A stretch of 64,000 bases of DNA from Desulfobacter sp. (GTDB taxonomy: Bacteria; Desulfobacterota; Desulfobacteria; Desulfobacterales; Desulfobacteraceae), in NCBI GenBank assembly GCA_028768545.1, contig CP054838.1, positions 3,583,001-3,647,000 on the forward strand. The letters are read 5' to 3'. The position numbers and the translations under genes were made by a program. This document shows positions 45,246 through 54,855 of this stretch, in pieces; position 1 is the stretch's first letter; each line of letters begins with the position of its first letter. The notes beneath the pieces are model-generated. The model had not been told where the DNA came from and searched no databases. It was given only the letters and a program-made list of their open reading frames with translations.

Positions 45246-46625
45246 TTAGGAAAAAATTTTTCCCGGATTTAAGAGGTTTTTGGGATCAAAACTTTGTTTG
45301 ATCCCTTTCATGAGTTCAATTTCCCTGGGGCCGATCTCCTTTTTCAGATAGGCCTTTTTCGTAATGCCCACCCCATGTTCCCCAGTGATGGTGCCCCCAA
45401 GTTCAAGCGTGACATCAAATAGTTCATCCACAGCCTTTTGCGCCTTTTGCGCCTGAATCGGATCTGCTTTATCATGCATGATATTACAATGAATATTTCC
45501 ATCCCCGGCATGGCCGAAACTGACCACGGTCAGGCCGGACCTCTTCTGGATGCCCTCTATGGCGGTAACCAGTTCGGGAATTTTTGAAATGGGCACCACA
45601 ATATCTTCATTGATCTTATGGGGGGCAATTTTATAGAGCACTGGGGATAAAGATTTTCTGGCCTGCCACAGGACAGCAGCCTCTTTTTGGTCAGAGGCCA
45701 CCATCACCTCTAAAGCCCCCTGGTCCAGACAAAAGGCTTTTATGCGTTCTGAATCCTTTTCAACCTGGTCTTTTGTGCCGTCCAGCTCGAGGATGAGCAA
45801 TGCCTGTGTTTTTTGGGGCATGTCAAAGGAAAGAAGGTTTCGGACAAGTCCAAGAGCGGCCTGGTCCAAAAATTCAACACATCTTGGCACCACCGCATCT
45901 TTCATAATACCGGATACGGTCATGGCCGCCAATTTAACCTGGTCAAAAAAAACAGCCATGGTGTTTACGGCATCCGGCTTTGGCAAAAGCTTTAAGGTAA
46001 TCTGGGTCACCAGGGCAAGGGTGCCTTCGGACCCAACGATAAGGCGGGTCAGGTCATACCCTGCCACCCCTTTTGCTGTTGATACTCCGGTTTTGATAAT
46101 CTCTCCTGACGGGAGCACCGCCCTCAGACCCAGGACATAATCACGGGTGACCCCGTACTTGACCGCCCTTGGACCGCCGGCACATTCTCCTATATTGCCG
46201 CCGATGGTACATACCGAAGAAGAGGCCGGATCCGGAGGGTAAAAAAGGCCTTGGGCTTCAACGGCCCGGTGAAGGTCGCCCACAATGACGCCGGGTTCTA
46301 CAATGGCGATAAAATTTTCAGTATCAATATCAAGAATATGATTCATCTGACCGGTCACCACCACGACCCCGCCCTGAACCGCGACAGCCCCGCCGGTCAT
46401 TCCCGATCCGCTGCCCCTGGGAATAATAACAAACTCCTCTTGAAAGGCAAGTGAAAGGATCTGGGAGACCTGTTCTTCGGTCTGGGGAAACACAACCGCA
46501 TCCGGCAGATAAGAGGTGCCCGTGGCATCGTAGGAATAGACAAGCCGTTCCTCTTTTCCCGCGTAAAAATGCTTGGTACCCACAATCTTTTCAAGGGCAT
46601 TTAACCCTGAAACGGTGATACCCAT
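45246..46625 (-). CDS. glcD: FAD-linked 2-hydroxyacid oxidase, GlcD/D-lactate dehydrogenase type
   Basis: A 459-residue protein of the vanillyl-alcohol-oxidase FAD fold: FVIIPRGSGSGMTGGAVAVQGG near residue 60, the FAD segment GLFYPPDPASSSVCTIGGNIGECAGGP split near 128-155, and the C-terminal ITGEHGVGITKKAYL near 416 with VVSFGHAGDGNIHCN near 370. It oxidises D-lactate or glycolate and passes electrons to a partner Fe-S protein. Gene order (directly after dnaA) gives no clue to the substrate. LarB in the same window suggests lactate metabolism, weakly. Confidence 0.85.
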   Translation of the reverse strand: MGITVSGLNALEKIVGTKHFYAGKEERLVYSYDATGTSYLPDAVVFPQTEEQVSQILSLAFQEEFVIIPRGSGSGMTGGAVAVQGGVVVVTGQMNHILDIDTENFIAIVEPGVIVGDLHRAVEAQGLFYPPDPASSSVCTIGGNIGECAGGPRAVKYGVTRDYVLGLRAVLPSGEIIKTGVSTAKGVAGYDLTRLIVGSEGTLALVTQITLKLLPKPDAVNTMAVFFDQVKLAAMTVSGIMKDAVVPRCVEFLDQAALGLVRNLLSFDMPQKTQALLILELDGTKDQVEKDSERIKAFCLDQGALEVMVASDQKEAAVLWQARKSLSPVLYKIAPHKINEDIVVPISKIPELVTAIEGIQKRSGLTVVSFGHAGDGNIHCNIMHDKADPIQAQKAQKAVDELFDVTLELGGTITGEHGVGITKKAYLKKEIGPREIELMKGIKQSFDPKNLLNPGKIFS

Positions 46626-48038
46626 CTAAAATTTACCGGTTTCTAATTTTTTGGACAAATAATTGATCTGCTCAAAAAGCACCCCTTTTTGCCGAAGTTC
46701 CTTTTCCACGGCATTCACCGAATAAATGGCAGTGGCATGGTAACGCTTGAAACTCGAACCGATCTTTTTTATGGGCTGGTCCGTATACCGTTTGGATAGA
46801 AACATGGCCACTTGGCGGGGTTTGACAATTCTGCGCTTCCTGGACTTGGAGACGATATCCTGTTCTGTGATGGAAAACTCATCGCAGACCAGTCGTTTAA
46901 TAAGATCAATGGTAATGGACTTACGGTTCCGGGTCATATTTTCCAGCACGCTTTGTGCCAGTTTAATGTCAATATTCCGGCCCATGAGCTGGCCCTTGGC
47001 CACCACACCAAAAAGCCCGCTTTCCAGCTGTCTGACATCATCGCAGAGTTCCTGGGCAATATATTCTGTCACAGGCATGGGAAGCGCGCATCCAAGCCCT
47101 TTTGATTTCTTGTTGAGAATTTTTATCCGGGTACGAAAATCAGGGGCCTGAATTTCAGTGACCAGGCCCATGTTCAAACGGGATTTAAGGTTCTCATCCA
47201 ACTTGGGAATATCATCAGGCCGTTCGCAACCGGAAAAAATAATTTTTTTATCTGCATCCAAAAGATAATCCAGGGTCATGGCCAACTCTTTCTGAGTCGC
47301 TGTTTTACCCGAGAGAAAATGAATATCTTCCAGGATAAGGACATCGCATTTTTGACGATATTTTTCCTTAAATCGTTCAATTACATTATTTCTAAGAGAA
47401 AAAATCATCTCATTGGTGAAATCTTCGGCAGTCACGTAAAAAACTCTGCCAGCCTGGCTGTTGGCAATAATATGATGGCCTACCGCCTGGGATAAATGAC
47501 TCTTTCCCAGACCGGTCTTGCTCAAAAGAAAGAGCATGCCAGACCCGTTGCTCTGCCCCTGGGCAAGAGAAAGGGAAGCCGAATAGGCAAAGTTGGAATT
47601 GTCTCCCACCACAAAATCATCAAAGGTAAATGTTTTTTTAAGCATCCGCCCGCTGTTGAATGTTGCATCAATACCCGGCAGCATGGGCTGTTTCATGGGG
47701 ATTGAGGGGTTAACCAAGGCCTTTGCAGCAAAGGCCCCTTGTTCTTTTTTCTCTTTGCCTTGTACTTTTTTGGCTTTGCCTTTTTTTTGGGCAGACCGGG
47801 TTTGGGTATCCGTTCTAAACTCAATCTGCAACTTTTGCCCCAATTTTAAAAACTCTTTTTCAAAACAGCCCTGATAATTCTCCTTGAGCCGTTTTGCAAA
47901 AAAAGCATTGGGTGCTGATAGGGTAATCCGATCTGAACCATGATCAAAAAGCGCCACCGGTTCAATCCACATCCGATAACAATGGTCGGGTACTGATTTT
48001 TTAACTTGGGACTTTACTTCTTTCCAGAATGACTCCAT
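46626..48038 (-). CDS. dnaA: Chromosomal replication initiator DnaA, divergent form
   Basis: A 470-residue protein from the ATG at 48038 (a GTG 12 codons upstream is possible). Domain I is MESFWKEVKSQVKKSVPDH; domain II is short and Lys-rich; the AAA+ domain III holds Walker A SKTGLGKSHL near residue 183 (Ser replaces the usual Thr), Walker B CDVLILEDIHFLSG near 240, and sensor regions. Domain IV has KPRQVAMFLSKRYTDQPIKKIG followed by SFKRYHATAIYSV, where the usual DnaA-box-binding sequence is RDHTTV, so it is diverged there. It is followed at once by the glcD-like gene. Confidence 0.87.
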   Translation of the reverse strand: MESFWKEVKSQVKKSVPDHCYRMWIEPVALFDHGSDRITLSAPNAFFAKRLKENYQGCFEKEFLKLGQKLQIEFRTDTQTRSAQKKGKAKKVQGKEKKEQGAFAAKALVNPSIPMKQPMLPGIDATFNSGRMLKKTFTFDDFVVGDNSNFAYSASLSLAQGQSNGSGMLFLLSKTGLGKSHLSQAVGHHIIANSQAGRVFYVTAEDFTNEMIFSLRNNVIERFKEKYRQKCDVLILEDIHFLSGKTATQKELAMTLDYLLDADKKIIFSGCERPDDIPKLDENLKSRLNMGLVTEIQAPDFRTRIKILNKKSKGLGCALPMPVTEYIAQELCDDVRQLESGLFGVVAKGQLMGRNIDIKLAQSVLENMTRNRKSITIDLIKRLVCDEFSITEQDIVSKSRKRRIVKPRQVAMFLSKRYTDQPIKKIGSSFKRYHATAIYSVNAVEKELRQKGVLFEQINYLSKKLETGKF

Positions 48039-48533
48039 TCGATATAAAATAACCTTCCAATAAACAACAGCCACGACCTATAGCTGACAGAATTAATAAA
48101 TTAAGCGAACCATGATGATAAAACAAAAAGTAACTATTTTTCTATTCGAATATGAATTTGCGGTCAACTGGAATAAGAATGGTTGGCCAAAGGTTAGGCC
48201 ATTGCTTGATATATTTTTTTAACCTATTGTTTTTACGTTGTTTTTTTGTGGAACAAAAGAATTTCTCAAATATTACAGGCAGTTCGACAACCCCCTATTT
48301 TTCAAGGCAATTTTCAAGATTTTCTCTATTACCAGAAAAATCTCATTTTTTTTACTCTATTTTCCTTTGATTTGCTTAAAATTGCGCCCAATTAAATAAA
48401 AATTAAGATTATTTCTTAAACCTGAAAATCACAAGGGTTTCACAATTTAGCGGATTAATTTTATTTACACCTGGTGCCTGCAATAGTATATTTAATTAAA
48501 TTTCAACCCCAACAACGGAAAGCTGATATTAGA
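48039..48533. other. AT-rich intergenic region between dnaA and pdxA (possible origin region)
   Basis: About 495 bases between divergent dnaA and pdxA, strongly AT-rich (T-tracts at about 48215-48225, 48240 and 48348). Chromosomal origins often lie beside dnaA, but I find no canonical DnaA box (TTATCCACA); the nearest is TTATTTACA at about 48461. DnaA here has an altered box-binding motif, so its sites may differ. The call as origin is open. Confidence 0.3.
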
Positions 48534-49580
48534 ATGAAATCTTCCCAGATCCTGCCAGTTCAGTCCAGGCCGATCATTGGGATCACCATGGGTGATCCTG
48601 CCGGAATCGGACCTGAAATTATTGTACAAGCCCTTGAGGACAAAAATATCACAAAAATCTGCAAGCCCGTGGTGATTGGAGACAAAGCCATTTTAGAAAA
48701 AGCAGTTTCCTGCTTGAACTCTTCTATGACCCTTTTCCCCATTGACCGGGTTGACCAGTTTTCAGACAATGCGTGTCAGATCAACCTGATCCAGGTATCC
48801 ACCCTTGATCCAAACCTCAGAAAACTAAAGATCCCCTCCAGGGAAACCGGAAAGGCAATGGAGAACTATATCCTCAAAGGAGTCGACCTTGCCCTGAACA
48901 ACGACATCCAGGCCATGGTGACCGCCCCGATCACCAAGACCGGGCTGAAAATGGCCGGATCTCAATTTCACGGTCATACCGAACTCATTGCCCACAGAAC
49001 CCAAACCCAAGACTTTGCCATGATGATGGCAGGCACTAAACTCAAGGTGGTTTTAGCCACCATCCACATTCCCCTGGCAGATGTGGCCTGCCAACTGACC
49101 TGTGACACCATTATTAAAATAGCGGATCTCACCTGCAATACTTTGATTCACCGTTTTGGCATTGATCAGCCAAGACTTGCCGTGGCCGGTTTAAACCCCC
49201 ATGCAGGAGAAGACTCCATGTTTGGCAGGGAAGAAGAAGACATTATCAGACCCGCCGTGGAGGCAGCCCGTAAAAAAGGATATCATATCCAGGGCCCCCT
49301 GCCCCCGGACACGGTGTTTTACAATGCCCTTAAAGGAAAATTTGATGCCGTGATCTGCATGTACCACGACCAGGGGCTTATCCCTTTTAAACTGATCCAT
49401 TTTAAGGACGGGGTAAACACCACCTTAGGCCTTCCCATCATAAGGACCTCTGTGGATCATGGCACGGCCTACGATATTGCCTGGACAGGCAAGGCGGATG
49501 AATCAAGTCTCAAAGAGGCGATCAACATGGCTGTTCTCCAGGCTCAGCATGTTCAAGGATCTGCCAATGGCCAACGATAA
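48534..49580 (+). CDS. pdxA: 4-hydroxythreonine-4-phosphate dehydrogenase PdxA
   Basis: PdxA acts in pyridoxal 5'-phosphate synthesis. From the ATG at 48534 it has 348 residues: [18 protein letters not shown] near 17, [22 protein letters not shown] split near 124-145, the metal-binding His in [11 protein letters not shown] region, [20 protein letters not shown] near 222, and [17 protein letters not shown] near 272. It overlaps uvrA by 14 bases. Confidence 0.93.
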   Translation: MKSSQILPVQSRPIIGITMGDPAGIGPEIIVQALEDKNITKICKPVVIGDKAILEKAVSCLNSSMTLFPIDRVDQFSDNACQINLIQVSTLDPNLRKLKIPSRETGKAMENYILKGVDLALNNDIQAMVTAPITKTGLKMAGSQFHGHTELIAHRTQTQDFAMMMAGTKLKVVLATIHIPLADVACQLTCDTIIKIADLTCNTLIHRFGIDQPRLAVAGLNPHAGEDSMFGREEEDIIRPAVEAARKKGYHIQGPLPPDTVFYNALKGKFDAVICMYHDQGLIPFKLIHFKDGVNTTLGLPIIRTSVDHGTAYDIAWTGKADESSLKEAINMAVLQAQHVQGSANGQR

Positions 49581-52401
49581 AATCATCATCCAGGGGGCCA
49601 GGGAACACAACCTTAAAAATATTGATCTGGAAATCCCAAAAAACCAATTGACCGTTGTGACCGGGCTTTCAGGATCGGGGAAATCCACCCTGGCCTTTGA
49701 TACCCTTTACGCAGAAGGCCAGCGCAGGTATGTGGAATCCCTTTCCACCTATGCCAGACAGTTTTTAGGGCAGATGGACAAGCCGGACGTGGATGCCATC
49801 ATCGGGCTGTCTCCTGCCATCTCCATTGAACAAAAAACCGCCTCCCATAATCCAAGATCCACCATTGGCACGGTCACTGAGGTTTACGACTATTTAAGGC
49901 TGCTCTTTGCACGGATCGGACATCCCCATTGCCACAAATGTCACACACCCATTGCCCCGGCTTCCATTGACCAGATCAAAGACCAGATTCTGACGGTCTC
50001 ATCCATGGCAGCCCAGGAAAAAATCCTTGTGCTCTCTCCTGTGATAAGCGCCCAGAAAGGCAGCCATAAGTCCTTGATCGCCACGATGCGCAAAGACGGG
50101 TTTGCCAGACTCAGGATCAATCAACACATTTTTAGGATTGAAGAACTGCCCGAACTTGAAAAAAATAAAATGCACACCATAGATGTGGTGGTGGACCGGC
50201 TGGTGCTCAAGCCGGGCATGGAAAACAGACTCACCGACTCCCTGGAAACCGCCCTTTTTCTCTCCGAGGGCCAGGTGATTATTGTCAACCTTGACCAGGA
50301 TCAGCAAACCCTTTTCAGTGAAAAAGCAACCTGCCTTGAATGCGGGATTTCCTACCCTGAATTTACCCCGGCCTCTTTTTCATTTAACTCTCCTAAGGGG
50401 GCCTGCCCCCATTGCGACGGACTCGGCCATATCACCGAATTTGACCCGGATCTGATTGTACCGGATACCCATATCTCCCTTCGCCAGGGTGCAGTACTGC
50501 CTTGGGCCAATAAAAATTCAGTCCAGCACATGGAGTTTTTAGATGCCCTGGTCACCCATTATAAGGAAGACATATACAAACCCTTTAAAGACTTGTCCCC
50601 CAAATTCCAAAAGGTGATCCTCAAAGGATCAAAAAAAGAACAAATCCCCTTTTATCTGGAACGGGCCGGGAAAAAAATTATCTATAAAAAAGCATTTGAA
50701 GGGGTGATCCCCAACCTCAAACGCAGGTTCCATGAAACCGATTCTTCAAGCATACGAGAAGATATCCGTCAGTACATGGGATTTACCACCTGCTCAAAAT
50801 GCAAGGGCACAAGGTTGAACCCAGGATCCTCAGCTGTGCTTGTGGGGGGAAAAAAGATATGGGAAATTGCCTCCATGTCCATTAAACAGGCAGGTCAATT
50901 CATCGAGAACTTAAAACTTGAGGGAAAAGAAAAAACCATTGCACGATCCATTCTCAGTGAATTATCCCAGCGAATGGCATTTTTAGAAGATGTGGGCCTG
51001 GACTATCTTACCCTGGACCGGTCTGCTGCCACCCTTTCAGGAGGGGAAAGCCAAAGGATCCGGCTTGCCACCCAGATCGGTTCAAAACTGACCGGCGTGC
51101 TTTACGTGCTGGATGAACCCAGCATTGGTCTTCACCAGCGGGACAATGCAAGGCTGCTTAAAACCCTGATGAATTTAAAGGACCTGGGCAATACCGTTCT
51201 TGTGGTGGAACATGATGAGGAGACCATTTTGGCATCGGATCATGTGGTGGATGTCGGCCCGGGCGCCGGGATAAACGGAGGCCATATTGTTTTTTCAGGA
51301 CCGCCTGAAGCCCTGGTCAAAAGCAAGGATTCCCTGACAGGGCTTTACCTTTCAGGCCAAAAGAAAATCCATGTCCCTGAATCAAGACGCAAGGGCAACA
51401 ATAAAAATCTTCTGGTAAAAGGGGCATCTGCCAACAACCTTAAAAATTTAGATGCAGCCTTTCCGCTGGCATGCTTTACCTGTGTCACCGGCGTCTCAGG
51501 GTCCGGCAAATCCACCTTGGTGCTGACCACCCTTTATCAGGCCCTGGCCAACCAGATAAACCGGTCTGCAAAACCTGTGGGCCCCCACCTGGGCATTGAA
51601 GGCCTTGAACACCTGGACAAGATCATTCATATTGACCAGTCCCCCATCGGTAAAACCCCCCGGTCAAATCCAGGCACCTATACCGGGGTGCTCACCCATG
51701 TGCGCGAATTGTTTGCCAAAACCCAGGATGCCAGGGCCAGGGGCTACAAGCCCGGCAGGTTTTCCTTTAATATCAAAGGCGGACGGTGCGAGGCCTGCAC
51801 CGGAGACGGAATTGTAAAAATTGAAATGCATTTTCTGCCTGATGTCTATGTGACCTGTGATGTCTGCAAGGGGGAACGGTTTAACCGGGAAACCCTGGAG
51901 ATCAAATACAAGGGGAAAAATATTGCCCAGGTTCTGGACATGACCATTAACCAGGCCGTGGTTTTTTTCGACCGGGTCTCTGCCATTCGAAACACCCTTT
52001 CCACCCTGGTGGAAACAGGGCTTGGATATATCAAGCTCGGCCAGGCCGCCACCACCCTTTCAGGCGGTGAGGCCCAGCGGATCAAGCTTGCCAGGGAATT
52101 GTCCAAACGCAGCACAGGTAAAACCATTTATATCCTTGACGAACCCACCACAGGGCTTCATTCAGATGATATCTCAAGACTCTTGTCCGTCCTGGACAAA
52201 CTGGTCAGGGCAGGCAATACCGTGGTGGTCATCGAGCATAACCTGGATGTGATAAAATCGGCCGACCATATCATTGATCTCGGGCCTGAAGGCGGGGACA
52301 AAGGCGGATTTATCATTGCCCAGGGCACGCCTGAACAGGTCGCCAAAAACCCCAAGTCCCATACGGGATTTTATCTTTCAAAGGTGCTGCCCCAGGCCTG
52401 A
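49567..52401 (+). CDS. uvrA: Excinuclease ABC subunit A
   Basis: UvrA finds DNA damage in nucleotide excision repair. The 944-residue protein starts [20 protein letters not shown]. It has two ABC modules: Walker [11 protein letters not shown] near residue 33 and [10 protein letters not shown] near 642; signatures [16 protein letters not shown] and [16 protein letters not shown]; zinc modules with CHKCH and ECGISYPEF, and CEACTGDG with CDVCKGERF. The frame is open upstream into pdxA, but the start at 49567 fits the family N-terminus. Confidence 0.96.
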   Translation: MANDKIIIQGAREHNLKNIDLEIPKNQLTVVTGLSGSGKSTLAFDTLYAEGQRRYVESLSTYARQFLGQMDKPDVDAIIGLSPAISIEQKTASHNPRSTIGTVTEVYDYLRLLFARIGHPHCHKCHTPIAPASIDQIKDQILTVSSMAAQEKILVLSPVISAQKGSHKSLIATMRKDGFARLRINQHIFRIEELPELEKNKMHTIDVVVDRLVLKPGMENRLTDSLETALFLSEGQVIIVNLDQDQQTLFSEKATCLECGISYPEFTPASFSFNSPKGACPHCDGLGHITEFDPDLIVPDTHISLRQGAVLPWANKNSVQHMEFLDALVTHYKEDIYKPFKDLSPKFQKVILKGSKKEQIPFYLERAGKKIIYKKAFEGVIPNLKRRFHETDSSSIREDIRQYMGFTTCSKCKGTRLNPGSSAVLVGGKKIWEIASMSIKQAGQFIENLKLEGKEKTIARSILSELSQRMAFLEDVGLDYLTLDRSAATLSGGESQRIRLATQIGSKLTGVLYVLDEPSIGLHQRDNARLLKTLMNLKDLGNTVLVVEHDEETILASDHVVDVGPGAGINGGHIVFSGPPEALVKSKDSLTGLYLSGQKKIHVPESRRKGNNKNLLVKGASANNLKNLDAAFPLACFTCVTGVSGSGKSTLVLTTLYQALANQINRSAKPVGPHLGIEGLEHLDKIIHIDQSPIGKTPRSNPGTYTGVLTHVRELFAKTQDARARGYKPGRFSFNIKGGRCEACTGDGIVKIEMHFLPDVYVTCDVCKGERFNRETLEIKYKGKNIAQVLDMTINQAVVFFDRVSAIRNTLSTLVETGLGYIKLGQAATTLSGGEAQRIKLARELSKRSTGKTIYILDEPTTGLHSDDISRLLSVLDKLVRAGNTVVVIEHNLDVIKSADHIIDLGPEGGDKGGFIIAQGTPEQVAKNPKSHTGFYLSKVLPQA

Positions 52402-52471
52402 GACCACGCCCGGTCAGGGGTATCGCTTTTCTTCAAGGCCACCAGAACAATTTACTGTTTCCCCCCCTGCC

Positions 52472-53259
52472 CTAACGACAGTCAAGGATCACTTTTTTAT
52501 TGTCCCATTCCGCCTCTGGGGACAATCTTTTTTCTTTCACCTGGGTGCTGTTTCCACATTTGTACCGAACCCGGTAAGTCTTTTGGCAGCCTCTGGCAGG
52601 ATCTCCGATGACCTTATAATTGACAACATAGTGGCAGGATTGTTTGCCGTCACATTGCCCTGGGGAGCGCCGCAGTTGCCGCCATATGTGGCTGTAATCA
52701 CCTTGATATTTCACCCTTGGGGTGATGCTTTTGGGGGGGACGGGGGTAAGGGCTGCGGAGTTGATGTAGACCCTGGGCTATTTTTAACGGGCCTGCCAAA
52801 AATCCGGGCAAATCCGATTCCTCCTGATCCGGCATTCTGGGACCAGGTAGAAGGGTCAGAATCGGTAACAATATAAGTCCCGGGATTCAAAACAATATTG
52901 GGATATACTTTCCAATAGGCATTAGGGGTATTGTACATCCCTGGCGATCCTTTTGCCTGCCAGGATCCAACCCCTTTGATCCCGACCCTGCCGACAGTTT
53001 GGGTGCCCTGCTGATTATTCCAGTGGTAGGTCTCTATTCGGGTGATTACCATGGGCTTGGATAAAGTGAAACGAGTAGATTTAAGATTGAAAACGGTGGA
53101 TTTATTAAAGTTGGAAAAGAGTTTAACTTCCCCGGCCCCTGCAGAGGACAGGATAAAGAACAAACAAATCATCACCCCATGGCTGCTATAAAAAACTGAA
53201 CACCGTTTAATTTTTGTTTTTTCATCATAAATGCCTGCCTTCTTCATGAAGTTAATCAT
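52472..53259 (-). CDS. Secreted Cys-rich protein of unknown function, frameshifted
   Basis: Two adjoining frames form one protein. The first (53259-52711, 182 residues) has a hydrophobic signal segment (near 28-42) and a beta-rich domain (SKPMVITRIETYHWNNQQGT; WKVYPNIVLNPGTYIVTDSD). It ends in a Pro-rich linker where the sequence has a C7 run (G7 at 52733-52739). With one added base it continues into the second frame (52714-52472), a Cys-rich domain (SPGQCDGKQSCHYVVNYKV; CQKTYRVRYKCGN; VILDCR). The total would be about 262 residues. Family not recognised. CCCAAAA at the join is also a possible -1 slippery site. Confidence 0.62.
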
Positions 53260-53511
53260 TCAATCCGGGACCAGGCATTTGGGGCGGTATCTTTTCTTGC
53301 AATTGTTAGGACAAAATGAATACAAAAAAAGAGTAACTCCGATAGATCAAAAAAGGTAATTTTAGATCTATAGATAACTACAATAAAAAAGCACCCCGCT
53401 TCAATACCCGAGATAAAAAATTAGACCCGGTCAATATCCGACTTAAAGCATTATACCTTTTTAATAAGTTTCATTGCAGATTCTCGTTAGTTTTGTCAAT
53501 CACTAAAACAA

Positions 53512-53523
53512 GGGGGGGGGGGG
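53512..53523 (+). repeat. Poly-G tract (12 G)
   Basis: Twelve consecutive G in the intergenic region between the secreted protein and the HsdR-N-like gene, just after the latter's 3' end (minus strand). Such tracts are prone to slippage and to sequencing error. Confidence 0.8.
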
Positions 53524-53556
53524 TCCAAGATCATCTTCGGGAAGGCCTGGACCGGG

Positions 53557-54156
53557 TTAATTTTGATCAGGCCGCTGGGATGGATAGCAATAAAAATTGG
53601 AACATTTAAAATCATTATCGATCATGCATGATCCGTCCACCTCGCAGGCATAGGCAATTTTGGAGGCCTTTTCAAATAAACTTAGACCAATGGGTTTTAA
53701 GGCACCCGGCAGGGAATAAAGATCTGTCTCTTCGGGACCTGGAATGCTGGAGATCCCCTGGCCTGTCACCTTGCCTGAACTCCCTGAAATCACTTCTGCA
53801 TCCTCGCCATTGGTGGTTACCACCACAGGAATCTGATAGGGAAAAATTATCCTGGACAAGGCCAGATTGGCGAGGCGCCGGGTCACAAGGGAACCTGGGG
53901 CATACTTGATCATCATCACGGCCCGGTCCCCTGAAAAAACCATCAAATCCATCTCTAAATGGGCTGTTTTCCCGTTGGTCTTAATTTGGATCTTCCGATT
54001 CTTTTCAACTCTTTGTTTATCATAGCCAAGCACATTGACCAGATGTTTTGCAAGTGTCTGACGGTAACGTTCATCATGGGTATCTAAAAGAGTCTCTCCT
54101 GTTAAAAAGTCCTTAATCTTTCCCATAATAAGGTGATGTGAATGGGTATCTTCCAT
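53557..54156 (-). CDS. HsdR-N-like nuclease-fold protein
   Basis: A 199-residue protein from the ATG at 54156 (GAGGAG upstream). The segment DERYRQTLAKHLVNVLGYDKQRVEKNRKIQI followed by TAHLEMDLMVFSGDRAVMMIKYAPG (residues about 30-100, quoted in part) resembles the N-terminal domain of type I restriction HsdR subunits. D in EMDLMVF and K in MMIKYAPG could be part of a PD-(D/E)XK site, though the usual ExK is changed here. The C-terminus has four Cys (CEVDGSCMIDNDFKCSNFYC). There are no HsdM/HsdS genes. The role is unknown. Confidence 0.6.
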   Translation of the reverse strand: MEDTHSHHLIMGKIKDFLTGETLLDTHDERYRQTLAKHLVNVLGYDKQRVEKNRKIQIKTNGKTAHLEMDLMVFSGDRAVMMIKYAPGSLVTRRLANLALSRIIFPYQIPVVVTTNGEDAEVISGSSGKVTGQGISSIPGPEETDLYSLPGALKPIGLSLFEKASKIAYACEVDGSCMIDNDFKCSNFYCYPSQRPDQN

Positions 54157-54310
54157 GGGCTGAATTCTCCTCAAACAAATATTTTTATTCAAGGTAAGTC
54201 TGATCTAAAAAAAAACAAGGCAGTTGAAGATTGTGCCCGTTTTAAAGTTGACCAAGCCCGGTATGCCTGGATCACCTTAAATCATCACCCGATCTGGCAA
54301 TCTGCCGGAT

Positions 54311-54793
54311 TTATTTGATGGTGAATGTCCCCCCGCATTCCACCAAGGTGTCCAGGGTCTTTTGGATGAGCGCATCCATTTTTGAAGCAATTTCCGGAGT
54401 CAGTTCTTCACTCAGGATGGCCAGGTTTTTAGGTTCAATTCCGACGATGGTGGTTTGGGGAACATGGTCCAGCGCGTGGCAAAGGGTAAGGGCCTCGATA
54501 AGGTCGACCTGGTGAAGTGAGTTCTTGGCAAGGATACGGTTTGGGATCTCATCATGGTCAAGGCGGTGAAGATCACCGGGCTGCCCATGGTTTAAAACCG
54601 TATCCACCACAATCAGCCGGCCGGCATTGGAAATGATTCCCAACAGGTTGATCCCGAGGACTCCTCCGTCCACCACCAGTACATTGTCCGGGAACTCATA
54701 TTCCTCGTTTAGCCGTTCAACCACCCGGATGCCCACTCCGTCGTCACTGTAGAGGGTATTTCCCACCCCTAAAATTGTAATATTATTCTTCAT
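54311..54793 (-). CDS. [NiFe] hydrogenase maturation protease (HyaD/HynC type)
   Basis: A 160-residue protease that removes the C-terminal tail of the hydrogenase large subunit after nickel insertion. It has ITILGVGNTLYSDDGVGIRV with nickel-sensing Glu replaced by Asp in the usual position (LYSDDGVG) near residue 14, VVDGGVLGINLLGII near 40, and the His region SLHQVDLIEAL near 92. It is downstream of the large-subunit gene, separated by an intrinsic terminator, and its ribosome site AGGAAA lies directly after the T tract. Confidence 0.9.
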   Translation of the reverse strand: MKNNITILGVGNTLYSDDGVGIRVVERLNEEYEFPDNVLVVDGGVLGINLLGIISNAGRLIVVDTVLNHGQPGDLHRLDHDEIPNRILAKNSLHQVDLIEALTLCHALDHVPQTTIVGIEPKNLAILSEELTPEIASKMDALIQKTLDTLVECGGTFTIK

Positions 54794-54803
54794 GCGTTTC
54801 CTA

Positions 54804-54838
54804 AAAAAAAAGGTCCCGGTAAGCGTATACCGGAACCC
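54804..54838 (-). terminator. Intrinsic terminator between hydrogenase large subunit and protease
   Basis: On the minus strand: GGT-T-CCGGTA, loop TACGCT, TACCGG-G-ACC (54838-54813; one mismatch in the stem), followed by nine T (54812-54804). It lies 18 bases after the large-subunit stop and 11 before the protease ATG. It would reduce protease transcription relative to the structural subunits. Confidence 0.82.
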
Positions 54839-54855
54839 TGATAAAAATAAAGACC

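Noticed and set aside
48461..48469. TTATTTACA as a DnaA box
   Set aside because: Two mismatches to TTATCCACA in AT-rich DNA is expected by chance; no second site supports it.
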